Under the pieces are notes generated by a model. The model was not told where the DNA came from. It searched no databases and saw only the letters and a program-made list of their open reading frames with translations. A stretch of DNA of 64,000 bases from Chryseobacterium sp. KLBC 52 (GTDB lineage: Bacteria; Bacteroidota; Bacteroidia; Flavobacteriales; Weeksellaceae). The DNA is taken from NCBI RefSeq assembly GCF_003347605.1, contig NZ_QDFZ01000009.1, positions 62,001 to 126,000 of the forward strand, given 5' to 3'. Both the position numbers and the translations under genes were made by a program. Below are positions 9,062 through 20,100 of this stretch, piece by piece. Within the stretch, counting starts at the first letter, position 1. Each line of letters begins with the position of its first letter.

Positions 9062-12000
9062 TTAAATTAACTGTTTTTCAGGACTTTGCAAATATCCTGC
9101 ATTAATCCCATCTTGTACGATTTTTTTTATCCACTTAGCATCTGGTTTCTTAAAATATAATCCTAGATTGGCCAGTTTATCATTAGTTACAGAGCTTAGG
9201 ATATTGATATTTGAGTTCGAATCAAAGTATCTTTGTATCCAGTTTGCCATAAGCGTTACAGACTCATTATCTTCAAACAATTTTAAAGAATCATAATACA
9301 CTGAATCATCTACGATTTCAATTTCATAGCCAAAATCAATTAAAATGTTGACGATTTTATGGACTTCAAAGTAATGAGGACTTTCCAGGTGAAAACAATG
9401 AGCATTTTCTTTAACAGTTGCCGTGATCCCAACTATAGATTTAACGATGACGTCTACATAGGAGAATGAAAATTTTTCGTTATATGATCTTGGAACTTTT
9501 TTCATTTCCATAATTCCTCTTAGGATCTGCATGATCCTGTTTGCGCCATAATTTCGTTGGAATTTGCCCGTCACGGAATTAGCTGCTATATGTCCCATCC
9601 TATAAATTTTCACATGACCGTTTTCTTCAGCATATATTCTTACTAAATGTTCTGCTTCATATTTCGTACGCTCATAATTGGAACGGAATTTTTGTCCGAC
9701 CTCTAAATCAGTTTCAGAAAAGCTGATCATTTTTTGTCCCTGAACATAGCCACATACGGCAATTGTAGAAACATAATGAAGATGTTTATCTTGTCCTTTT
9801 TTACAAAAATCTATAATTCGTCTCGTACCATCAACATTACTCGCTTTAAGCACTTCGTATTTTTCGCTCAGATTTATATTGGCTGCAGTATGGTAAACAA
9901 TTCTTACCTCATTGGCCAGAGATAGATACACACTCTCACTCAGTCCCAATAGATCCATAGAAATATCTCCTTCAATAAGAATCACTTTATTTCTGAGCAA
10001 TTTTGAATGAGCATCCAGCCCATGCTCTTCGATCGAATTGTAAAACCGATCCTTAATTTCTTCTCTGTCTTTTCCTCTGACTAGAACATATATTTTCTCA
10101 AAACCGGCGTCTAAAAGCTGAAACAGAAGATTTGCCCCTAAGTAACCCGTCCCGCCTGTAAGCAAGACAGAACTTGTAAAATCCTGATCCCCATCAAAGT
10201 GTGGATCGGTATAAAGAAAAGGTTTACCTACCGAGTGAACATTATTTTCGGAAAAACTGGTTATTAGCTTTTCGGACACCTGTATTTCATCAAACTTAAA
10301 ACAGTTATTCAATTTTTCGGCAAATCTTCGCAACAGATTCTTTGACAAATTAACATAAAAATTATTAGAAACGGTCTGTACATCAACCAACAGCCTGTTA
10401 CCAATAAATCGGAGCGTAAAGTTTAATAAATATTCCCCATGCGCCTGTTTCGTCCTTGTTGATGCAAGATTAAATGCCGAAGGTTTAAATCTGATATATT
10501 CACCATCAAACGTTTCAGGAAATCTGCCTAGATAATTGAATCTGGCCCAAGACTCTTTGTCTTCCTGTGAAGTCAGATCAATATTCATTTGATGGGATTG
10601 TTTTCCTTTTTCGGTTAAGATTTCAATGCATTTTGATAAGGAAAAGTCTTCTTTTTCAAGCTCAAGAGGAATTGAATTTGCCCACCATCCAACGGATCTG
10701 CTGATGTCAACAAATTCATTTGACCGTGGTCTTCCATGAAACTCTACATCTACACATATTTTATCTTCATTGAGCTCTGTGAAAAGAGCTGTTGTAAAGG
10801 CGTGAAAAAGATAATTATCGATAGATATATTAGGATTTCTTTTTTCAAACTGAAGGAGATTATATCCAAATTCTTCGGAAAATGTCATATTAAAGGACTT
10901 AAATCCTTCATACGGTATCTGTTTATCTTCATGATATTTCTTTTCGAAGTGGGATTCTGATTTGCTGTGTATTTTTTTTGCCTTTTTCTTCAGATCCCCG
11001 TAAAAGTCATTGATCAAATTTTCTTGTGGAATATTGGGTTTTATTCCCTTCAGAAGATTATCATATATATCAAGGATCTCTTCAAATAAAATTTGCCATG
11101 AAGTAACGTCTATTACAATATGATGCGCTGCAAAAAACACATAATCTATTCCGCTTGCATCATCTAAAAATACATGCGTTAAGAATGTTTTTCCCTCTTC
11201 AAGAGAGATGTTACCAATCAGTTCTTCTGATTTATCAAAGATCTGTACACTTGTTGCCTTTTCCTTATCTAAAAAGCTGAATGTGAGTCCCAGATCTTTA
11301 TCATTTTGATGATAAGGGCCGGAGTTAAAGCATCGTGTTAAAAGTTCGTGGCTTGATACAGCTATTTTTACAGCTAGACCAAACTCTCTCAGCTTCAAAT
11401 CTGATGTTTCAAAAAGAACAGTCTGGCAATAGGCATCAAGATCAAACCTTTTTTTCAGAAATAGGCGTTGAGAAAGAGTCTGCTCATTTTTTGCAATACT
11501 GGCTCTCTTTTGAATCACTTTTGATTTATTTAAATTCAGGAAGTTACAGAAGTTTGAGTTTTCATAAAGTTCATTAACAGTAACGTTAAAACCCTGGCGC
11601 TGAATATTCCCAATCAGTTTAATGGCCTGAATAGAATTGGCACCCAGTGCAAAGAAATCATCTAATGGCTGAATTTTATCAATCATTAAGGTTTTCTTCC
11701 ATGCAATTTCCACTACACTCTCCCAGTCCTGTTCAGTGGACAATTTTAAGCCATCAAAATAGGTTGTATCATTTTTAAACATACTTTTAATCTTCCGGGT
11801 ATCAATCTTTCCGTTTTTATTTGAGATCACCTCTTCGAAAAAAAAGAATCTTGAAGGAATTTTATAACTTGATATACGATTTTGCAACCATGCTTTTAAT
11901 TCATTTACATCCAATTGTTTATTATCTGCAGTATTGAGATACGCTTCCAGCCAGGTATTTTCTTCTTTTTTGTAAAGGTCTACAAATACGTAATTAATTT

Positions 12001-13261
12001 CCGGATGAGAAAGTAAAGACAGTTCTATTTCTCCCAGTTCGACACGATATCCGCGTATTTTCACCTGACGGTCCATTCTATAGAGAAATTCAAAACTTCC
12101 ATCTGGCATTATTTTACAGTAATCTCCTGTTTTATAAGTTTTTACAATGCCATTGTTTTGAAATTTCTCTTCATTTTTTGCTATGTTTTCAACACCAAAA
12201 TATCCTAGGCTCACTCCAGGTCCGGAAATCACAAGCTCTCCTTCGTGTTCTCCACCGCTCAAACTGCATTTGTTCTCTCCTATCGGGAATCCAATGGGAA
12301 CAGAATCTGAACATGTCCTGATATCCGAATACTGATCGATTTTATATAATGTTGCACCAATGGTTGTTTCAGTGGGGCCATAATGGTTGTAGAAGCTATT
12401 GCACAAATTGCAACCGAAAATCAGATCAACATTATTCCAGGTCAGTTTTTCACCACCTAATACTAAAAAATCAAGTACTGTATTTTCAAAAGAAGTTGTC
12501 TGTCCGTTTATTATTGACAAAATATGTGAAGGGGTGGATTTAAGAAACTGGATATTATCCTCTTTGATTATACTCAGAAATTTATTTGGGTCTCTTGAAT
12601 CAAACCGGTCAAAAATTCTCATACATCCTCCTGAAATAAGGGCAATCAAAAAGTTTGTGAGTCCCAGATCAGCCGCAAATGTAGTTACGTGAGCGGTATT
12701 AATTTCTTTAGGACTTCCAATATCTGCATATACGGATGTGATATAATGTAAGACGTTCTGATGTGAAATCTGAACAGCTTTGGGTTCTCCGGTTGTTCCG
12801 CTGGTTAACAGCATATAGCAGATATCTGCAGGGACTACAGGCTCATATTTTACATTGGGCTGTGGGAGGATCAATTCGTCATAAAAATGGACCGGGGAAA
12901 GGTTCTCGATATTTTTGTCTTTGCAGGAAGATTTACTGACAAAAGCAATAAAGCTTGGTGAGAGATAGTTAATCTTTTCTTTTGTAAGGGTTTCCTGATC
13001 ATCATTGTCAATCAAAACAGGGATTGCTCCGGAGAATAATATTCCCCAGAACAATACAATTGATTCTACATTTTTTTCTGTCATGCAGATAATCCTGTCA
13101 CCTCTTTTAATTTTTTTTGAAATAGATTTCGCCACCAAAATTGATCTGTCATAGAGTTCTTCGTAAGTGAATGCCTGCTTACTATCCTTAATACTTTTAT
13201 TCTCCGGGAATACTATTGAAGCATTAATCAGTAAATCGGTTAAGTTTTTATATTTATCCAT
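9062..13261 (-). CDS. Nonribosomal peptide synthetase 2: A(Asp?)-T-E-reductase
   Basis: 1399 aa. Adenylation domain at about 10-490 (A3 LLTSGTTGEPKAV; A5 NHYGPTETT; A10 NKNGKID). The pocket residues read by eye are D198 L199 T202 K241 V267 G269 H293 I301 G302 K485, i.e. DLTKVGHIGK, which I recall as the Asp signature. Carrier domain at 510-575 with Ser543 in ALGANSIQ. Condensation-superfamily domain at 590-1000 with HHIVID (713-718), FHGRP, SRSVGWWANSIP and FNYLGRF, the pattern of epimerisation domains. Thioester reductase at 1030-1399 with TGGTGYLG (1035-1042) and the Tyr/Lys pair in NYERTK (1196/1200). It should release an aldehyde or alcohol. It has no N-terminal C domain, which is odd for a final module. 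Confidence 0.93.
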   Translation of the reverse strand: MDKYKNLTDLLINASIVFPENKSIKDSKQAFTYEELYDRSILVAKSISKKIKRGDRIICMTEKNVESIVLFWGILFSGAIPVLIDNDDQETLTKEKINYLSPSFIAFVSKSSCKDKNIENLSPVHFYDELILPQPNVKYEPVVPADICYMLLTSGTTGEPKAVQISHQNVLHYITSVYADIGSPKEINTAHVTTFAADLGLTNFLIALISGGCMRIFDRFDSRDPNKFLSIIKEDNIQFLKSTPSHILSIINGQTTSFENTVLDFLVLGGEKLTWNNVDLIFGCNLCNSFYNHYGPTETTIGATLYKIDQYSDIRTCSDSVPIGFPIGENKCSLSGGEHEGELVISGPGVSLGYFGVENIAKNEEKFQNNGIVKTYKTGDYCKIMPDGSFEFLYRMDRQVKIRGYRVELGEIELSLLSHPEINYVFVDLYKKEENTWLEAYLNTADNKQLDVNELKAWLQNRISSYKIPSRFFFFEEVISNKNGKIDTRKIKSMFKNDTTYFDGLKLSTEQDWESVVEIAWKKTLMIDKIQPLDDFFALGANSIQAIKLIGNIQRQGFNVTVNELYENSNFCNFLNLNKSKVIQKRASIAKNEQTLSQRLFLKKRFDLDAYCQTVLFETSDLKLREFGLAVKIAVSSHELLTRCFNSGPYHQNDKDLGLTFSFLDKEKATSVQIFDKSEELIGNISLEEGKTFLTHVFLDDASGIDYVFFAAHHIVIDVTSWQILFEEILDIYDNLLKGIKPNIPQENLINDFYGDLKKKAKKIHSKSESHFEKKYHEDKQIPYEGFKSFNMTFSEEFGYNLLQFEKRNPNISIDNYLFHAFTTALFTELNEDKICVDVEFHGRPRSNEFVDISRSVGWWANSIPLELEKEDFSLSKCIEILTEKGKQSHQMNIDLTSQEDKESWARFNYLGRFPETFDGEYIRFKPSAFNLASTRTKQAHGEYLLNFTLRFIGNRLLVDVQTVSNNFYVNLSKNLLRRFAEKLNNCFKFDEIQVSEKLITSFSENNVHSVGKPFLYTDPHFDGDQDFTSSVLLTGGTGYLGANLLFQLLDAGFEKIYVLVRGKDREEIKDRFYNSIEEHGLDAHSKLLRNKVILIEGDISMDLLGLSESVYLSLANEVRIVYHTAANINLSEKYEVLKASNVDGTRRIIDFCKKGQDKHLHYVSTIAVCGYVQGQKMISFSETDLEVGQKFRSNYERTKYEAEHLVRIYAEENGHVKIYRMGHIAANSVTGKFQRNYGANRIMQILRGIMEMKKVPRSYNEKFSFSYVDVIVKSIVGITATVKENAHCFHLESPHYFEVHKIVNILIDFGYEIEIVDDSVYYDSLKLFEDNESVTLMANWIQRYFDSNSNINILSSVTNDKLANLGLYFKKPDAKWIKKIVQDGINAGYLQSPEKQLI

Positions 13262-13284
13262 AGTAGTTTAAAATAGGTTAATGA

Positions 13285-14037
13285 TCATGGATAAACTTGT
13301 CTTGTAGGTCTGATAGATAATGAATCAACCGTCACATTACCGGGAAGACTCAAAATAAAGTCGATGGTCTGAGCAATATCTTCACCACTTAAAATAGGGC
13401 CTATTTCTGCTTCATAATTTTTAAACCACTCCATATCATAGCCTGCTGTGGCCTGTAAATTAGTCTGTACCATTCCAGGTTCAATTAATGATACTCTGAT
13501 TCCTTTAGGAGCGAGTTCACGTCTCAATCCTTCTGTAACTCCATAGGCTGCAAATTTAGTAGCACCATAGACAGAATTAAAGGGAGAGACGTTTCTTCCG
13601 ATATTAGATCCAATCACCACTATATCTTTCGTAATTCCGTCCATGACATTTGTTGCTTCCAGGCTAAATACTCTAAGCTGATTCATTAATCCTATAAAAT
13701 TGGTATTGATTAAATTGTCCCATTTCGTATCATCTGAATTCGTAACACTTCCCGGGAGAGAAATCCCTGCGTTGGCAATGAGTACAGATGGTGCCGTATT
13801 CCAGGTATCATATGCTTTTTGAATCATTTTTTCAGTAGTTTCAATATCAGTTATACTTCCTATCACCGTTTCTGATATCTTTTCTCCGGCAATGGTATTT
13901 ATCTGATCTTGTATTTCTGATAAAGCTGATTCATTTCTTCCATTCAAAATGATTCTATATCCATTTTTCGATAATCTCAGGGCAGTAGATCTCCCAATAC
14001 CTGATCCTGCTCCTGTAATTAAAACTATTCTTTTCAT
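13285..14037 (-). CDS. SDR family NAD(P)-dependent oxidoreductase
   Basis: 250 aa from the ATG at 14037. The frame is open to 14091, but the family N-terminus KRIVLITGAGSGIG starts at the inner Met. TGAGSGIG is the Rossmann loop, IANAG the structural NAG motif, a Ser lies in VIGSNIG, and YGATK gives the catalytic Tyr/Lys. The C-terminal part contains PGMVQT, as in classical SDRs. It sits between the two NRPS genes, 23 bp before NRPS2. It may act on the aldehyde released by NRPS2 or on a precursor; the substrate cannot be read from the sequence. Confidence 0.88.
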   Translation of the reverse strand: MKRIVLITGAGSGIGRSTALRLSKNGYRIILNGRNESALSEIQDQINTIAGEKISETVIGSITDIETTEKMIQKAYDTWNTAPSVLIANAGISLPGSVTNSDDTKWDNLINTNFIGLMNQLRVFSLEATNVMDGITKDIVVIGSNIGRNVSPFNSVYGATKFAAYGVTEGLRRELAPKGIRVSLIEPGMVQTNLQATAGYDMEWFKNYEAEIGPILSGEDIAQTIDFILSLPGNVTVDSLSIRPTRQVYP

Positions 14038-14190
14038 ATTATTTTTTCTATATTGACTAGGTCTCTTCCCTTGTTGGGTTTTTAAATTCACTTTTACATT
14101 TTTTATACAAACGTTTTGTTTGGTTTAAAAGAGCCCTGTATTTAATTATTTTATTTTTTGAAAGTGTATTCTCTGTTTCTTCATTAATTT

Positions 14191-17100
14191 CTATACATTC
14201 ACGGAGGTTTTTCTATAGATCAAATCAGAAAGTTCTTTCACGGTATTATTTTCAAAAAGATCGGCAAAGCTTAAGCGGACATTAAAGTTTTCTATGAGCC
14301 TGGATTGAAGTTTGATAAGGTGTAAGCTGGAACCTCCTAGTTCGAAGAAACTCCCTTCCTGATCTAAAATATTTCTTCCGAGCAGTTCGCTCCATATTTC
14401 AAGGATTTTAAGTTTCTGCTCATTTATAGGTTCTTCGTGATTTAATACTGCCTCAGATTTTTCAATATCAATATTTAGCAAAGCTTTTCTGTCTGCTTTT
14501 CCACTATTGTTAAGCGGAAAGGTTTCCATTTGTCTGAATCCGCTAGGAATCATATAGGGAGGAAGTTTTTTACTTAAGAAGCTACGAAGATCCTTTATTG
14601 AAATTTCTTTTTGGGCTACAAAAAATACATAAATGCCTTTTTCATTATTTTCTTTAAGAACGGCTACGGCAGCATCTATACCTGGCATTGCAGTGACTGC
14701 ATTTTCAATTTCCCCAAGCTCAATACGCTGGCCATTCAGTTTAATCTGGTTATCTTTTCTTCCTATAAATAAAATCTGTCCGTCGTCTGTCCATTTACCT
14801 ATATCTCCTGTCAGATATATTTTTTTATCTGCTGCATATTCTCTTTGTACAAATCGTTCGTTCGTCAGATTTTCTCTGTTGAGATATCCTTTAGAAACAC
14901 CTTTTCCTGCAATACAAATTTCACCGGCTACTCCAATAGGTTTTATATAACCATCTTCATCTGTGATATATATTTCTGTGTTGAGAACAGGCTTACCAAT
15001 AGTAATCTTTTCGTCTTCTTTATGTATATGAGAGAACGTAGACCATATTGTGGTTTCAGTAGGACCATACATATTGTACATTTCAATATTATTTTCAAAT
15101 ATTGTCTGTACTTTCTGAATGACAGATCTGGTTACCAATTCTCCACCTAAAAGAATTTTTCTGAAAAGCATACCTGCACTCTTGTATTCTTCCAGTTTTG
15201 GAAGCATAAGTTCCAACAATGACGGAGTACTCTGAATAAATACATTTCCTAATGATTGAAAATAGTTTTCAAAACCAGATGAAATAAGATCGGCAGTATC
15301 TTCATTCAGGATGGTTTTTATATCCTTCAGAAGAACTCTGTACCCTCTTGTTAAAGGCCATATCAATTCTAAGAATGAGATATCAAAAGTAATATTGGTG
15401 ATAGCCAGAAAACTTCCGTTTTCTTCATAGAAAATAGGATTCATTGCTTCGCAGAAATTGGCCAGATTATCATGGCTGATTCGAACTCCTTTCGGTACTC
15501 CTGTTGATCCGGAAGTGTACATAACATAAGCCAGTGAAGAAAGGTCTATATTCTCATGCTCGAGTGAAACAGCATATGATGGCTGCTGTGATACAAATTT
15601 CCCAATTACTTTTTCATCGATGATCACTTTGAACTTACAGTCTTCCGCTACGTACGCCAGTCTTTCTTCGGTTTCAAAAGGATGAACAGGAATATAATGA
15701 GCCCCAACTGAAAGGATAGCGATCATAGCAAACATCATATATTCATTTCTTTCCAGACGAATACAAACCCCATCATTCTTATTAATATTATATTCTGTTT
15801 TCAGGAAGTTCGCAAATTGATTTGAGCATTCTGACAGCTTTTTGTAAGTAAAAGTCTTTCCTTCAAATTCCAATGCTGTTTGATCAGGGTGGCTGAGTGC
15901 TATATTATGGAACTTAGTGATTGGTGATATTTTCTCAATTGTAACTTCTACAGGATTAAATGATTCTATCAATGATTTTTCAGACGGACTTACATAATCT
16001 GCATATCTGATTTCTCCATCAGGATTGTGCATTAAAGAACTTATCAAAAACTCAAAATTATCAGCAAGACGTTCAATTGTACCAGGGAGAAATAAATCAC
16101 TGTTATATTCTATGTTCAATGACAGCCCTTCATTTGTTTCAACAAAGTCGAACGTCAGATCGTATTTCGTCGCTTTTATTGGAAGACTTGTTCCCAATAT
16201 AAACTGTTCATTTTTATCTGCAAATAACTCTGAATACCCGGTATTTTGAAGAACAACCATAATTCCGAACAGTGGAGACCTGCTTGGATCTCGCTTTATG
16301 CCAAGATTCTCAATCACATATTCTATTGGAACTTTATCATTTTTAAATGATTCTATCGCTTCTTCTTTTACAGCATTAACTATTTCATCAAAGCTACTGT
16401 TAGGTGTAACTGATAGCTTCAGAGCAATCATATTTAAGAACAAACCTATCTGGTCCTCAAGGTCGGCATGCTTTCTTCCTGCAACCGGTGTGCCTATGAT
16501 AATCTCTTCCTGGCCTGTATACTTGTATAATAGAGACTGAACCGCAGCAACCAGTCCCATGTATAAAGTGGCTTCTTTATTAAGGAGAAATTCTTTCAGT
16601 TTTTTCAGCACTTTTGCATCAATAACTTTTCTATACTCATCACCTTTAAATGATTTTACCTTAGGTCTCGCAAAATCTGTTGGAAGGTCAAGAACCGGTA
16701 TTTCAGCAGCAAACTTTTCTTTCCAGTATTTTTTTTGTTCCTCATATTCTTCATTCTTCATTTCGTTTTTCTGCCATGCAATAAAATCTACATATTGAAT
16801 AGATTTAGCTTGAATATCCTCTGGAGTTCCTGTCTGAATGTGGTTATATACAGTGTTAATTTCATTTACAAAGTTTGCTATGGACCAGGCATCAGAAATA
16901 ATATGATGCATATTCAGAATCAACTGCCAGTGAGCATCTCCTGTCTGGATAAGATTGATTCTGAACAAGGGGCCGTTTTCAAGATCAAACAAATGATTTG
17001 AGACTTCCGCAGTAATTTTTTTTATCAGTAATTCTGAATTTTCAGTATTATTTATATTATCAATCTCAAGTACTTCATGTAAAGCAAAACCTTCCATGAT

Positions 17101-20100
17101 TTCCTGTCTAACGTCTGATGATTCGGCTTTACGGAATACTGTTCTGAGAGATTCATTATTTTCAATTACTTTCAACAGCGCATCTGTAAAACAGCTGACA
17201 TCAAGGTTCCCCGAAAAGAAGAATAAATTGACAATATTATTGGAAATATTTCCATCTTCCAGCTGGCTCATAATCCAAATTCTTCTTTGAGTAGAGTTTA
17301 ACGGATAGCTCTTCTGGCGAATAATAGCAGGAATTTCAGAGTCCGAATGATGGGTCAAAGAATCCATTATTCTGGCAATTTCAACAATTGTAGCAGATTT
17401 GAACATATGAATCAAATCAAGCTTAACGTTTAACTGTTTTGAAATTAAGGATACAATTCGGACTGCTTTCAGGGAGTCACCACCGATTTCAAAGAAATTA
17501 TCTTTTATTCCTACTCTTTCTATACCAAGTATTTCCTGCCAGATGGCTGCAAGCTTTTTCTCAGTGTTTGTAGAAGGTGAAATGTATTTTGAAGCATTGG
17601 ACTGAAGATCAGGTTCCGGTAAAAGATCCTGATTTACTTTTCCGTTTGGCCGCAGCGGAAGTTCTTCAATGACAACAATGTGTGGGATCATGTATTTAGG
17701 AAGTTTTTCAGAAACGATGCGATACAGTTCTTCAGAAGTTACATTTTTGATCACCACATATGCCACGAGATATTTCTGATCATACTGATCACTTTTGGCA
17801 AGAACTACGCAGTTTTCAACACCGGAAATATCCAGAAATTTATTTTCAATTTCTCCCAACTCAACTCTAAAACCTCTGATTTTTACCTGAAAATCTTTTC
17901 GCCCTTTCAGTTCAATTTCTCCATTTTCACGATATTTCCCAATATCTCCCGTACGGTAAAGTATTCTTTTTTCACCCATTACCTCGATTTCACCATATTT
18001 TGATGCAGTCAATTCTTCATTGTTGAAGTAACCTGAAAAACCATGACTTCCATCCACACAAATTTCTCCCCACGCACCTATCGGGCAAGGTCTCAGAGTT
18101 TCATCCAGGATGAAAATCTGTGTATTTTTTATGGGTGTTCCCACAGAAGGAACACATGATTCATCAATAGACTGAAAGTCGATACACTGGGACGTAACAA
18201 CATGCTGCTCCGAAGAACCGTAATGGTTATGAAGCATAACTCCGGGTTCTCTTCGTAAAAACTCTTTCAGCCCCTGAGAAATTTTAAGCTGCTCGCCTGC
18301 AGTCACTATATTTTTAAGAGAGCTTTTAAAATTGTCCGGAAATTCGTTGAAATGACTAAACAAAAAGTTCAAATAAGTGAACGGCAGATACAAATTCTGT
18401 ATTTTATTTTCACTTAGGAAGTTTGTCATATATTGAATATCCTGACGCTCTATTTCTCCAATCAGGAACAATTCTCCTCCATAGCAAAGGGTAGTAACTA
18501 TTTCCTGAAAAGATACACAGAAGTTAATAGAAGTAAACTGCAGACATTTCAGGCTTCCGTCTATCTTGGCGCCCTCTTTATGCCATTGTACCAGATTGGC
18601 CAGAGATCCGTGAGATAAAACGGCACCGTTTGGCATTCCGGTAGATCCAGAAGTATAAATGATGTAAAGCGGTGAAGAAGCTTTAACAGTTCTTGAAATA
18701 TTTTCTGTTGAATACTGATCAAAATTAATGGTATCTATAGAAATGATGGAACCATCGAAGAAATTAAGCAGTTCCCGCTTATCTTCAGTCGTAAGAATAA
18801 TTGATCCTTTACTGTCATGCACCATATGTTCTATTCTGTCCTGAGGATAAGACGGGTCTATGGCAAGATAGGCAGCTCCTGCTTTTACCGTTGCCCATAT
18901 GGCAATGATCATTTCAAAGGAGCGATCCAGACAGATTCCTACAATACTGTTTTCTTTAATATCATGTTCCTGTATCAGGAAATTCGCATATTGATTAATA
19001 TATTCATTCAGCTGCAGGTAGGTGAGTTTTTTATTTTCGAAAGTTACAGCATAATTATTGGGAGTTTTTGCAACCTGCTTCTCAAATAGTTCATTAATAA
19101 ACTCAATATCATTGGTATTTCTTGCTTTATTGAATTGATGTAAAAGAGTTTCTTTTTCTTCTTCACCAAGAATCTGAAGGTTCTTTATCCTCTGATCATT
19201 TCCGTTGAGGGATTCACTGATGATATTTTTATAATTACAGGCAAGCCTTTCAATCGTTTTTCTATTGAATAGATCTTTATTGTACTCAATAGTCACTTTT
19301 ATTTCATCCTTGAAATCATCAATAAAGAAAATCAGATCAAATTTGCTGATATTAACCTCTTCTGCAAAGTCAAGAGGAAGGGGCTGAATTTCTATTCCGC
19401 CTTTTTTTTGATAAAGCACTCTTGTATTGTCATAGGCCAGCATTACATTAAATAAAGGAGAGTTGGCCAAATCCCTATCCATGTTCAGTTCTTCAATCAG
19501 TAAGTCAAAAGGAAAATCCTGATGGTCATAAACATCCAAGGCTTCTTTTTTAACGGATGAATAAAGTTCGTCTAGTTTCTGATGTGGATCAATTCCAAAA
19601 CGATATACAACGGTATTGACAAAAAATCCTATTAAATTATTCAGCTGCTGATCATTTCTTCCAGCAATAGGAGAACCGATAATGATGTCTTTCTCACCTG
19701 AATAAGTATACATAAGTATACCTAAAGTTGACAGGAAATGCATATTTATCGTCATATTATTATCCTCACATACCGTATTTAATTGTGCGAGCTGATCTTT
19801 ATCTAGTAAGAAGCTAACGGAAGCTCCGTTGAATGTCTGAACAGGTTGCCTCTGGTAATCCAGCGGAAAATCTATTCCCGTTGGCTTATCAGCCAGCTTA
19901 TTCAGCCAATATTCTTTATCGCCATCAAAAAATCGATCTTCAATCAGCTGATTATGCCAGTAGGTATAATCTATATAATTGAATTCATTTTTGAGCAAAG
20001 AGTAATCAGCACCATTACTTATCGTTTCATAAAGTTCAAATAATTCATTTATCAGAACGCCCTCAGACCATCCGTCACTGATAATATGGTGTTGATTAAT

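Noticed and set aside
10260..11490. Reading the NRPS2 middle domain as a normal condensation domain
   Set aside because: SRSVGWWANSIP, FHGRP and FNYLGRF fit epimerisation domains better, and no carrier domain follows it.
14038..14091. Longer start for the SDR gene
   Set aside because: The extra 18 residues are polar and precede the usual SDR start KRIVLITG.
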